From NCBI GenBank assembly GCA_038049695.1, contig CP142452.1, positions 68,019,501 through 68,083,500 on the forward strand: DNA of 64,000 nt, written 5' to 3'. The notes below the pieces were generated by a model that searched no databases, was not told where the DNA came from, and saw only the letters and a list, made by a program, of their open reading frames with translations. Below, piece by piece: positions 9,401 through 19,551 of this stretch. The DNA is from Cinnamomum chago. Lineage: Eukaryota; Streptophyta; Magnoliopsida; Laurales; Lauraceae. Each line of letters starts with the position of its first letter. Positions within the stretch are counted from its first letter, which is position 1. Made by a program: the position numbers and the translations under genes.

Positions 9401-11054
9401 TTTATAAGTGGTTTAAACATTATCTGTGATTCTTAGGCTATATCTTTGCATTACAGCAAAAAGAAAAAAAAATGGTTATATCTTTGTTGCAACCATTTGG
9501 TTTATAATTTTATATGCAATACCTAATTACAACATTAACTATGGTGTAGGTCCTTTGTATTGGCCTATGTTTGTGGTGGCTGTCATGGCTGCTGTCATTG
9601 CTAGTCAAGCTATGATCTCTGGTACCTTTGCCATCATCCAGCAATCCCTCTCTCTTGGGTGCTTTCCACTTGTTAAGATTGTCCACACATCATCCAAGCA
9701 TGAAGGACAAGTATACATACCTGAAATCAATAACTTGCTTATGCTGGCTTGTGTTGCTGTAACTGTCGGATTTAGGACTACTGAGAAGATCGGCAATGCA
9801 TATGGTACGTCACCTCATTTGATTGCTTATGTACAAAGTTTTCCAAACGCTGATTTAGGGAAGGCCCATAACAACTTAGAACGAAGTAGTTAGAAGATCA
9901 CATGTTTATAGCCTTTAATAACAATTAGTGAAAAGTAGACCTTGAAAAGTCTATCCAAGAAAGGAAATTTTCTCCTATGGGGATGTCTCGTGTGTGTCTT
10001 GATGGACACTTTTAATTCAGGGGTCTTAATTTTATGAGCCCCTTCTCTAACCCCCAACTATAGATAAGCTCGGCTACAATTACTATTAAAGTTGATGAAT
10101 CTAAATTGTCTCTTTGCAGGGATTGCAGTGGTATTCGTTATGTCTCTAACATCAGCATTGCTAGTGCTAATAATGATAATGATATGGAAAACTCACATCG
10201 CCCTTATATTAGGGTATGTCATCATTTTCTGCTCTGTTGAGCTTCTTTATCTAAGCTCAGTGCTCTACAAATTTATTGATGGAGGCTACCTTCCATTAGC
10301 CATTGCGGCGATTCTCATGGCTGTAATGTATGTATGGAACTATGTATATCGGAAGAAATACACCTATGAGTTGGAAAACAAAGTCCCTCCTCATAAACTA
10401 AGGGAGATCGCCGACGACCTCAACTTCCATCGAATACCTGGCATAGCCCTCTTCTACTCAGAATTGGTACAAGGGATCCCACCTATCTTCAAGCACTATG
10501 TCGAGAATGTACCATCATTGCACTCAGTCCTTGTCTTCGTCTCCATCAAATCCCTTCCCATAAGCAAGGTCCCCCAAGACGAGCGCTTCCTATTTTGTCG
10601 TGTTGAGCCCCGGGAGCTTGCAGTCTTCCGATGTGTTGTGAGGTATGGATACAAAGACTTCCAGGAGCGCGACTCCTTCCAAGAGATCCTAGTGGACCGA
10701 TTGAAGGAGTTCATAAGAGAAGAACAGTGGACATCACCACCCACAATATCAAACAATGGAGATGTCAATGGCAATGCAATGGACAATGGAGAAGTGACAA
10801 ATGAGGAGGAAGAAATAAGGAGGAAAGAGATAGTAGGAAGGGAGATAGAGTTGGTAAAAACTGGGTATAATGCAGGTGTAGTTCATCTGTTAGGGGAGAA
10901 TGAGGTAGTTGCATCACAAGGGTCTAATCTTGGAAAGAGGATTTTGATAGACTATGCTTACAATATCTTGAGGAGGAATCTAAGGCAGAGGGTTGAAGTG
11001 TTTGATATCCCACACAAGCGTTTGTTGAAGGTTGGGATGACCTATGAGCTTTAG
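3432..11054 (+). CDS. HAK5-like: HAK/KUP/KT potassium transporter, cluster I HAK5-like (5' partial)
   Basis: This is a plasma-membrane, multi-pass K+ transporter related to the high-affinity K+ uptake group. Seven exons join in frame with GT-AG borders: 3432-3657, 4655-4903, 5936-5986, 8008-8268, 8350-8517, 9550-9804 and 10120-11054, giving 714 residues and a TAG stop. Family marks include [15 protein letters not shown] in exon 2, [84 protein letters not shown] and [14 protein letters not shown], followed by the soluble C-terminal domain. Residue identities fit cluster I (HAK5/OsHAK1 group) best. About 65 N-terminal residues are missing: exon 1 is not recognisable in the 3.4 kb upstream. At the exon 2/3 junction the conserved [10 protein letters not shown] reads GDWGTFALYS. 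HAK5 genes are commonly induced by low K+; nothing here shows regulation. Confidence 0.93.
4008..4460. mobile_element. hAT-type MITE in HAK intron 2
   Basis: Ends TAAGGCTGCACA (4008-4019) and TGTGCAGCCCTA (4449-4460) are inverted repeats, 11 of 12 matching. The flanks ATAGAAAT (4000-4007) and ATAGAAAC (4461-4468) match 7 of 8, the duplication length of hAT elements. Subterminal GGTTCGGTTTGG/CCGAACCG-like motifs recur near both ends. No transposase is present. The element sits wholly in the intron between exons 2 and 3. Confidence 0.8.
4904..5935. other. HAK intron 3
   Basis: About 1 kb of intron between exons 3 and 4. I see no coding sequence with protein-family character and no clear element ends. 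The pyrimidine-rich stretch before the acceptor (TTTGAGCAG, ending 5935) is ordinary. Confidence 0.5.
6460..6930. mobile_element. MITE-like repeat, copy A, in HAK intron 4
   Basis: This stretch shares an ordered set of motifs with 43700-44025 and a more diverged copy at 50800-51110: GAATATAAGGTA, a T/CTACTAGGGTGATGG-type block, then GGGAGATTATTTGATAGTC and ends resembling GGGCCCATTTG. Boundaries are approximate. It is interrupted by a short poly-A-tailed insertion at 6515-6645. The superfamily is not clear to me. Confidence 0.5.
6515..6645 (+). mobile_element. Short poly-A retroposon (L1-like 3' end) nested in MITE copy A
   Basis: A 131-bp insert ends in a run of at least 15 A (6631-6645) and is flanked by a perfect 12-bp duplication, ACATAGGAATTC, at 6503-6514 and 6646-6657. 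Variable-length duplication plus a poly-A tail is the mark of LINE-type reverse transcription. The body is T-rich, as in plant L1 3' ends, and carries no recognisable protein. Confidence 0.75.
7521..7709. mobile_element. CACTA-type MITE in HAK intron 4
   Basis: The element begins CACTATAAAAAAA and ends TTTTTTGTAGTG, the CACTA...TAGTG ends of CMC/EnSpm transposons, and is flanked by the 3-bp duplication ATA (7518-7520 and 7710-7712). The interior repeats GCCGCTAAAAGT/ACTTTTAGCGAC-like inverted motifs. At 189 bp it is non-autonomous. Confidence 0.75.
8518..9073. other. HAK intron 6, left part
   Basis: Intron sequence after the donor at 8517/8518 with a short TA repeat near 8520. I see no exon or defined element before the Mutator-type MITE at 9074. 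Confidence 0.5.
9074..9225. mobile_element. Mutator-type MITE, copy 1, in HAK intron 6
   Basis: GGGAGATGCTCC at the left and GGAGCACCTCCC at the right are inverted ends, with further pairing (GAGAGCATCTCTCACC against GGTGAGAGATACTCTC). It is flanked by a perfect 9-bp duplication, ATTTGTAAA, at 9065-9073 and 9226-9234. A 93-bp relative is at 37475-37567. Confidence 0.85.
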
Positions 11055-11476
11055 AAAGACCACAGATGTAGAAGAAATATGCATGAGATTGATGAAAAGA
11101 TTATAATGCATTTCTGTCTTAAGTTCTTTATGAAGAACATAACTGAAGATCACGTGAAACCATTTAAATCATGGGAGGGCTTTATATGAAGCATCCGTAG
11201 CATCCATTGGTTGGTAGGATCTTCCAATTGGCTCAATTATCTAAATTATCATAGTTTTAAGGAATTATGCAAGCTTGGTTGTGTGCAAAGAAGTTGTGTT
11301 TGTATTTGAACGTAATAAAAGGTTTGTTGTTATTTCTCATTTATATGATGAAGGGTTTAAAATTAACTTGTACACCAGATGATTTTTCACTTGACACTAA
11401 TATTGTACAGTCCGCCTATCAATTGAGACTTGAGCAATTAAATGCTCGACATGTCTTTGTCATAGGGAAGGGAGGT
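11055..11476 (+). other. HAK 3' UTR and flank
   Basis: An AATAAA at 11314-11319, about 260 bases after the stop, is a plausible polyadenylation signal. The rest is AT-rich without other features. Confidence 0.45.
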
Positions 11477-11494
11477 GATATTATCCATTTAATT

Positions 11495-11718
11495 TATTTT
11501 GTTTTGGTACCTCGGCCCCGACCTAAGAGAGAGCCCGCATATACACGGGAAAGCAGCCATCTCATGTGGGAAAGAAGCCCGCACATGCGGGAAGAAAAAA
11601 CCCACACAAGTAGAAAAGGAGCCCGCACAAGCAAAAGAGGTGATGTATCCAGGGTTTGATCCCCGGGTAGCCAGATAAGAGCTGACGCTTCTTACCACTC
11701 GAGTATGGAGCCGTTCTT
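11495..11718 (-). mobile_element. tRNA-derived SINE, copy 1
   Basis: A perfect 18-bp target duplication, GATATTATCCATTTAATT, flanks it at 11477-11494 and 11719-11736. On the minus strand an A-box-like CTCGAGTGGTAAG and a B-box-like GGGATCAAACCCTGG are correctly ordered, and the 3' end is A-rich. Tandem GCCCGCACA/T motifs fill the body. The B-box region is shared with the copy at 30068-30262. Confidence 0.82.
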
Positions 11719-11736
11719 GATATTATCCATTTAATT

Positions 11737-14623
11737 GATGATGTGTATGATGCATGATTTTTTCTCAAAGATTGACGAGAACTGTCCAATTGGTGGGACT
11801 TTGGGGGGGCGGACGCACGTCGAAGGTGTAGTCTAACTAGAGGTTACAACAGTTTCTTAATTATGACACAGAGAGGTTGTATAAAATGATCAAGCATAGC
11901 CATTGGTCAAAGAGGACATTTGGAGAGCCCTTTAAATCTCCCTACTGCATACTCAAAACAAACATTGTGTGATGATTTTATATAAAACATGGAAAATTTT
12001 AATTTTATAGTGATTAGAAAGAAAACAGTTAACAGAAATTTCTTTTCCTTTTCAGAATTATAAAGAAAAAATAGAAGAAAAGTAACAAGACATTTGCTGC
12101 TGGCTGAAATGGAGTGCATGGGCACACCTTTCTCTAATCAAACTTCTTTAAACATGTTATGAATAAGAGCCAACCTCTTCTAAGTTGGGAGTGAAATTCG
12201 AAACACTGCCAATTTTGGGAGAGAGATGTTTATAATAACTTTGACCAATCAATCGTGGGCCCTAGCTACAATATCAATTGCAGCTGTTAGTCGTGTAAAG
12301 ACCCACTTCAGAAATTTTATTTTTGGATGTTAAATAATAATTTATATGGCTAAACAAAATCAAAGACCAAAATCACAGACATCCATGGTAAATTTTGAAT
12401 TAAGCACTTAATTCACATAAGAGGGGAAAAAATCCGCATAGGGTATGAGAAGATGTTCCATAGTTTTAGATGAAAACTAATCACAATCATCAAACATAAC
12501 CCTTTTCAATTGCTGCTTCTATGTTAAGCTTCTATATTAAATTAGATACAAATCTTGACTTGGATTATTTATAATGCCAGCACATGCCAAGACAGCATAT
12601 GGTGGAATAGATGAAAACTAATACCAAAAATAAGTTATCAGGTATTCATATGCTAGCTCCTAGGTAAAAGGGAGTGCATGGGCCCACATTTCATCAATCA
12701 AAACTGCTCAAAACATCATTAGAATCAAAGCCAATATCTCTCCAGTTGGACCAAAATTCAAGCCACTGCCAATTTAGTGAGAGAGAGAGAGAGAGAGTGG
12801 GCCTGAGTTGTTTGTGATCATTTTGTTTCATCAATGGTGAGCTATAATGCATCCATTTCAGGTGGCAGCCATGTAATAACCCACTTGGGAAATTCTTCTT
12901 TTGAATCTTCTAAATCTTAATCTACAAACACAGTCAATTCTGAATGTACCAAATCCTGGTAAAATTTGAAATATGAATCACTTAACTTCCATCACTAAAA
13001 TCACAAACTACATGAGAAAATTTAAAACTACAAATCACTTAATTCACATCTCAAAAACAACATAGTGCTTGAGAAAATTTCGAGAAACCCAACAAACTCT
13101 GATGCTAAATCTAAATCACAAAACAGTACTAAAGCTCATAAAGGCTACTCAGGCCCACAATTAAACTACACCCATATGTCATGTCTGTGAATCATGCTCA
13201 TATCTTGCATTAGAATATCACTAGCCATGTTATGTTCTATGGTGTGCATGGTGCATCTTGCGGTACTATCATCCAGCCTATCATCACAATCTTTGGATCA
13301 AAAGAGGCGAACACATGTCCTTGAAGCAAACACAGAAAAGAAAAAAAAGAAAAAAAGAGGCCACTTTCCATCTGCATCTCACAACATTGAGATAACAGGT
13401 GAACCATGGAAAAATGGTTATGTGAAAATGAACCTAGAAAGGGTGCCACATGGTGCTCATCGCAGCAGTCTATCAGAAACACCATGCCATGCCAGAACTG
13501 CCGACAAAATGCGCAATGCCAGCTCCCATTCCCACAATGCAAGGGAAAGGAACCAGCCACTCTCAGAGGGTCCAATCCAAAGATAGTCTCACAAATGGTC
13601 CCCCAAGACAATGACTTGTACTTTATTCCAAACAAAACCCTAATTCATATAATTGACAAACCCTAGTTCTTTTCTATGTTTGGTAAGTAATCCAACAACT
13701 AACTCTAGTCATCCTTGCTTGTGGGAACTGGGGAAGGATACCCACATGTCCTTTTCCAACTTACTGATGGTTTCTTTCACAGGAAACCATGAAGACCAAT
13801 TTCAAGCCACTAAAGCTGTGGTCCCCTCCTCACTAGGGTTAATGAAAAATCCAATCCTAGACCTTCGTGTAGTTACTGGTGTACTTTGGCCTGATCCATC
13901 ACTTGTATGTTCCATTTCTTCTGGACATAATAGGTGGATGGGAAACCCTAGGTGAAACTAAGACCTAGGGTTTTGTTTTGTCTGCAAGTACAAGGGATTC
14001 TTTGGCTACCCACACGTTGATGTAATAGTGAAAGATGATCAAAGTGGACAAGATAACAAAGCAAGATCATGTTAAAGGGAGATGATTTACTATTAATGAG
14101 AATAGATTAGAAATGGAGAAAGTACACATATGCTTGAATTAATGAATTTGTGGGTTGATCTGAACAAAATGGTAGGCAAAACCGAAGAACTATCAAAGCC
14201 TAACACAAATGAAATTTTTTACCAAGCGAAAACTCTGAAGGAGAGTAGATGCAAACAATGTTTTGTTTCAGATGTTTCCTAAATCCCAAATCTTGTCTGA
14301 GAGGAGATTGGTTCCATGAGATGTGGATTTCAATTTTTTTTGTCAAATTAATAGAGCTTGCCTAAATTGGGAACAAACCTTGGTGATTGGCGAAAATTGA
14401 TGATCCCTTTCTCCGCCTTAAGATGTTTAATCTAGATCTAGACCAAAAGCAATTTTACATATTACGCTAGAATGCATAGAAAGGATAGTAAATAATCAAA
14501 TAAAACTCACAAAACCATATATGAACATTACCCTAAAACAAGATAAAACCAGAAGATACCTATTAGATCATAATAATCCTTAAATTTAAGCAAAAAAAAA
14601 AAAAAAAACCCTAAATTTAGATG
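11737..14623. other. Intergenic region with an old tandem duplication
   Basis: Segments at about 12105-12335 and 12655-12910 are diverged direct copies sharing GGAGTGCATGGGC, CAATCAAA, CACTGCCAATTT, GGGAGAGA and ACCCACTT..GAAATT in the same order. The remainder up to the NF-YB 3' end is AT-rich. The longest open frames (for example 13194-13586) have no recognisable protein character. Simple A runs lie near 14592-14608. Confidence 0.55.
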
Positions 14624-14629
14624 TTTATT
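14624..14629 (-). terminator. Possible NF-YB polyadenylation signal
   Basis: TTTATT on the plus strand gives AATAAA on the minus strand, about 90 bases downstream of the NF-YB stop codon. Confidence 0.4.
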
Positions 14630-14716
14630 CTCTCACCCTTCCACGATCACATCTATCATCTTTGCCATCATCAAGGACTAGATAGTATACAGTCGTGCCT
14701 TCTTCTTCTCAAGAAC

Positions 14717-15259
14717 CTAAAATGGCCTGGAGGAGCTGTTATTTCTATCAATCACATTGAACTTCATAAGACTAGGATATGAAGGCTGCTTTCTCTCCTG
14801 CTCACTCCTAAAGACGGTTGTTGGTTCTTCTTTAATAACTGAATTACTGCCCCTATTAAGCCCCCCAGAGTTGGCTCTCTCTCCATCTAACTCTCTATAT
14901 TTGTGCAAGTACCTTTTAAGGGGCTCCGCATAATCATCAAATCCTAGTGTCCGCAGCGCCCAACAAATGTCATCGCCATTGACAGTCTTCCGCTTCTCTC
15001 TGCGACACTTATCTGAAGCTTCACCAGTCACAAAACTAATGAACTCAGATACACATTCCTGCATGGTCTCCTTGGCTTCTTTGGAGATCTTGGCATTGGG
15101 TGGCAAGATCTGCTTCATGATTCGCCCAACATTGGCGATGGGCAATAGATGATCTTGCTCATTCATGCATCCATCTCCTGAGGTACTACTGATGGTGCCT
15201 CCACCAGCCTTGTACTTGTGGCTCTCAGAATCAGGGCTACTGCCTGTGTTATCGACCAT
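14717..15259 (-). CDS. NF-YB: NF-YB (CCAAT-binding factor subunit B), non-LEC1 type
   Basis: This is the histone-fold subunit of the trimeric NF-Y factor, which pairs with NF-YC and recruits NF-YA to bind CCAAT boxes in the nucleus. The single-exon frame encodes 180 residues from the chosen Met. The core, residues about 34-124, contains [59 protein letters not shown] and [15 protein letters not shown], near the family consensus. Residue 60 is Lys (KISKEAKE), where LEC1-type proteins carry Asp, so this is not a LEC1/L1L protein; it resembles the NF-YB5-like group. An in-frame Met 14 codons upstream (15301) is less likely, because a TATA-like element at 15318-15325 would place transcription start near or after it, and MVDN-type starts are usual in this group. 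Tails are low-complexity and acidic/Ser-rich. Confidence 0.93.
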   Translation of the reverse strand: MVDNTGSSPDSESHKYKAGGGTISSTSGDGCMNEQDHLLPIANVGRIMKQILPPNAKISKEAKETMQECVSEFISFVTGEASDKCRREKRKTVNGDDICWALRTLGFDDYAEPLKRYLHKYRELDGERANSGGLNRGSNSVIKEEPTTVFRSEQERKQPSYPSLMKFNVIDRNNSSSRPF

Positions 15260-15317
15260 CTCTGACAACAAAGGAAATCCAATTCTATCACACACAGGCA
15301 CGTCGCCCCCTCAGCCG

Positions 15318-15336
15318 CTATATAGTTACATATACA
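15318..15336 (-). promoter_or_regulatory. Candidate TATA box of the NF-YB gene
   Basis: Minus-strand reading gives GTTACTATATAG-type sequence (plus strand CTATATAGTTACATATACAC). At the usual 25-35 base spacing, transcription would start near 15285-15300, upstream of the ATG at 15259. Confidence 0.45.
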
Positions 15337-15574
15337 CATGTGGGGCTTGCATCTCTTTCCACTTCCAGGGAAGGAGAAAAGTATGAGAAAGGAGGCACAA
15401 GGGGATGAAGGTAATGCTTTTAGGACCTGACTCACTGCCTAACTCACCTGATAAAAGATGGACAAATTATCACAGTCATGCTGATAAGATTGTTAGGCCT
15501 CTACTGTATTGATCAATTGACCTTTTCCTAATATTAGTGGGTTAAATCACATGATTCTTACTGTAGTTATTTGT

Positions 15575-15760
15575 ATCAAACGCACATGTGGCGTCCGCTT
15601 GCACTAGCGCAGTTAGTAAAAGACAATAAAGTCGTTTCTTATGAACAAGAGTCACATATTCGAGCTCTGATAAATGTGTGGATGGATGCTCAAACAACAA
15701 TAGAAGCCCCAAAAGACGTCCTTTCTTATGCCCCCACTATTTTGCACCTAAGAGTGTAGA
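15575..15760 (+). mobile_element. Possible SINE relic upstream of NF-YB
   Basis: An A-box-like CTAGCGCAGTTAGTAAAAG and a B-box-like ATTCGAGCTCT are about 40 bases apart. No clear target duplication or tail was found. Confidence 0.35.
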
Positions 15761-17990
15761 GATCATGTAGACAAGGGACAGTTCTAGCCAAATAGAATGT
15801 ACGAACTTAAAACCCTTCAAAAGCTTTTAACTGTAAAGGTGAAGAGGAAATGGTCCTCCCATGCTTGTTGCAATCAATAAACATACACTTCAAGTATAAT
15901 ATATACCATCAGACCAATGGATTGCATTCATGAACGTGTACATGTGATGTTGCGGATCCAACCAAACCATACCTAAAAAAAGGTATGGAAACAATAGAAG
16001 GAAAAAAAAATAAAAAAATAAAACCCAAATGTTGGATTACCTAATCCATCACTTTGTTTTCTTATGTCTCCCAATCAGATCAATCACCCAGAAAAAACCA
16101 TTTAAAATTTGAAAGTTCTCAATTGTGTACCGACGATAGGGACTTTGAAATTATAAAAAAGCTTTGGAAGACAAGATACAACAATATCAAGTTTCTATTT
16201 GACCAATTCGATCCTAAGTGCCCCTACATGGTTATCATAGCGTAAATTAGGGCGAACGAACACCTATACTTGTGGACCTGCATGCAACATATAAGATTAA
16301 CCATTTTTGTGACCTAAATGGTGATGGATCATATATGCAAAAGTGGATTTCCATTGTTAATTTTGAGTAGGCCTATACAGTGCCTTTGACATTCTCATGT
16401 CAATATGTGTATTCTTATCTTGAAGAGATTAAAATGCTAATGGATATGTTTATGAAATGCTAATGGATATGTTTATTCTTTCCATGAATGGAGAACCTGA
16501 TTTATCTAAGTAAACCGAAAGTTGCAAAAGGGAGTTTGAATTCATGCTGAGAGGCCCAATCGCTAACCTTTGAATTGCAGTAAACAAATGGAACTTGATC
16601 TAAATGTCAACGATCGAGTAGCAGAGAATAATTACGGAAAAAATTCTAAAGTTGCTTCTTAATTTTTTATAATATTTTTTCAACAAGTTTAATATGCTCT
16701 TAACAGTAGCTTAAAAATGCATAAGCAGGTTCTCAGTATAAGTGAAAGTTCATATGACCACCCCAACTTTGCAGGCCCATAGAATTAGACCCAATTCAAC
16801 TTAAAATCGGTACCTGTATCCAAGTTTATGGATCTATGAGGCATAATTTTCTTCACATCTATGAAAGTTTTGTCGAAGAAATTCCCTGTATTATCATGAT
16901 CAAGCCCATAATTAGATTATAGAGCCTACGTACTGAATTTCAGCTTTACTCAAATAGCATGAATTAACATTGAGTCCAACAGAAAACCACACACCATCAA
17001 TCTCCTCACATTCTTAGCCCTTCATCCATGCTTGAAACCACCATGGTCCCACTCTCATTCCCAAATCTGTTGCTTGGAAGTAAAAATCTGTGTGTTGTGT
17101 GTGTGTGTGAGAGAGAGATACCTTTCTACTCTCTCTTCGAGCTGCTCCACCCCCAAGAAAAATACCTCTCTTCAGAAGATCTGAATCATCTCATCCCAAC
17201 CAACTCAAAAGCCTTATATTTTGCAAATCCAATGGGTCTCAAGCTTTTTGACGGGCGTTGGATCTCAAGCATATGGAATGATCCAAGTCATTCACTTCAC
17301 ACTCGCACTTTCTCCAATACAAACTATCCAGACCCTTATAAAATAAGAGGCCTCGCGCCCAATTCTAAGGGGATCCTCTCAGACACATCCATTTGAAAAT
17401 CAAGAAAAATAAGTGAGAAAATTGAGGAAATGCATGAGAATTGATATGATATAAGAGAGGACTCCCCACTTCTAATCCAGGCCCATCTCTTTAAATTTTT
17501 AGCGGTTAGAAGCCTAGTCCACACTGTTATGCTACCCCATTGAAGACCTGGAGCTCCGAACATGCTAATTATGCTGCCCAATTAACTCCAATGATGGCAC
17601 TACACTGTTGAAGTTCAAATTTGGCCACACATTCTTTTATTTCCTCTGATTTTCTTACATTTACATCTCTAAAACTTTACTTCTTGTTTCATTTATTTTA
17701 CTATTATCATAAATGCATGATAAATAAAGTCCTCGTTAGGTGCTTAAAAAACGCACCTTTTTATTGAGTGATTCGATGATCTTGCGGGAGGTTCGGAGGA
17801 ATGCCAACAAATCTCGCTCTCTCTCTCTCTCTCTCCATTAGAAGGCAAAGTTACCAAGTACCTAAAATAATCTTTTGCCTCTTGCTCTTTGATTTCTAGA
17901 ATAATACAATTATAGACAAATAATGAATGATACAAAAAACATTATTATATATATATGGAAATTCTTCCACTGTTATTTGTTGTCTCAACT
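15761..17990. other. Intergenic, upstream of NF-YB
   Basis: AT-rich sequence with a GT/GA microsatellite at about 17093-17118 and a (CT)n run at 17817-17836. A 122-codon open frame at 17028-17396 has no recognisable domain and is not called as a gene. Confidence 0.45.
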
Positions 17991-18180
17991 ATTTGTGAAT
18001 GGTTCCTTATCCAAGTGGCAAGGAGCGTCAGTTCTCACCTGAATATTCACGATTTGAACATTGGATATGCCACCTTTCCCGCGTGTGTGAATTTCCTTTT
18101 CCGCGTGTGTAGGCTCTCAAAGGACCCAAGCCCCTTGGCTGGGGTTAATAAAAAATAAAAAATAAAATAAAATAAAAAAC
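17991..18180 (+). mobile_element. tRNA-derived SINE, copy 3
   Basis: A-box-like TTATCCAAGTGGCAAGGAGC, B-box-like GATTTGAACATTGGATA and a tail of repeated AAATAAA units (about 18147-18178) occur in SINE order. It resembles the copies at 11495 and 30068. I could not define the target duplication. Confidence 0.6.
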
Positions 18181-19530
18181 CTATATGATGGTAAGAAGAT
18201 GTCAGCAATTTGAAGGAAGGGTATCACCCATCACTTTCATCTAGTATGCCCATCACAGATAATCGCTTCTCCAGAAATCTTCAAACCCAAAACCCTAACC
18301 ATATCAATAATGTCCTGCAAATGGAGCAGTAAAAGAGTATAAAGAATTCACTTTCAATGGAGTTAATTTCCACGATCTTGCAGCAAGGATTCTAAAACCA
18401 AGGATATTTCACAATCATAAGCCATCCATAATGGAGATGGCCAGATGAACAGCATAGAACAGCAGAAGATGGCTATATATGTTATAAAGGCTTGATCAGT
18501 TAAGCCCCATCAGGCTTTAATTGCATAATTGCAAGAGAATTAAGTAATTAAAGCAACCCACATAAGTTATAAGAAAGAAAAGTTAGCTTTAATCTCTATA
18601 TCTGAAAGATTTTTTCTGTTTAGTTTTGAGCTATGGACCCTCCACAATATGGCCCGCCCGATGAACTGATTGGACATTTTTTAAATCTGCCACACATGCA
18701 TATGGTTTAGATCAAGACCCCAAAGATTCTTCTAAGAAAAAATCTCATAAAAACAGAAAACAGTAATTAAGAATCAAAGAATCGTAGAAGGTTAGATTAT
18801 TATAAGTGCAACAACGAAAAAGAAGTAACCAATGGAGGTAAGCACAACAAAGACCTTGCCTAAAGATCATGTATATAAAGCTATCCATCAAACCCATATT
18901 ATATAAGCTAAGAAAGCTTAAAAGTATTGAACAGTGAAAGGTATTCCTTCCATATAGACTTGCTAATATTGGTTCAGGTCCTGATGGGAATCAAAATGTC
19001 TCTAGTGCCATTTAAAGTTTAAACAAATCTTTGGATCCTCAAAAGACTAGAATTTCTGGGGCTGCTTCATAGCTTTCATGTCCCTTTCATGAAACTAGTG
19101 CCTACACCACTTGATAAAATACATGCATTTTGGCTCTGATTCTAAGGACAATGGAACCAAAATAAAGTTCAAAGAAGAGATGGGTCAAGCGAAAGCTTGC
19201 TTATAAAATTATATATACAAAAGAAAAATCACAATAGGATATGCATAGTTGAGAGTGAAATGACCATGGATTTATCTCCCTGTACGTCATTCCATTGTTT
19301 TACCCAACGCGTGGACGTTCTGATCTCCCATCTGAACCGTCCACCTGTTCGATTAGGCATGGCCGAAAAGGGTCAAGGCTTCTAGAAACCTATTCAAGGT
19401 TTATAATATGATGTTAGGCCTAATCTAATTCAGGTGCTGCACTATGAGCCATCTATTGCCAGTCTACGCTGTTTATCTGGTGGTCTTCATCTGCCTGATA
19501 TTCCTCCTGGACATCAACTATACTGGTCAG
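18181..19530. other. Intergenic sequence left of the Tekay element
   Basis: No gene or repeat end recognised in this 1.3-kb AT-rich stretch. Confidence 0.4.
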
Positions 19531-19551
19531 TTTTGTTTTATTAGCCTCCAT

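Noticed and set aside
13194..13666. Overlapping open frames of 130, 132 and 86 codons on both strands
   Set aside because: No domain character, low-complexity Lys run, frames on both strands of similar length, and no splice or promoter context. Chance frames are more likely.
17028..17396. 122-codon open frame upstream of NF-YB
   Set aside because: Not recognisable as any protein family; it contains a translated GT/GA microsatellite. It could be a lineage-specific exon, but nothing supports it.
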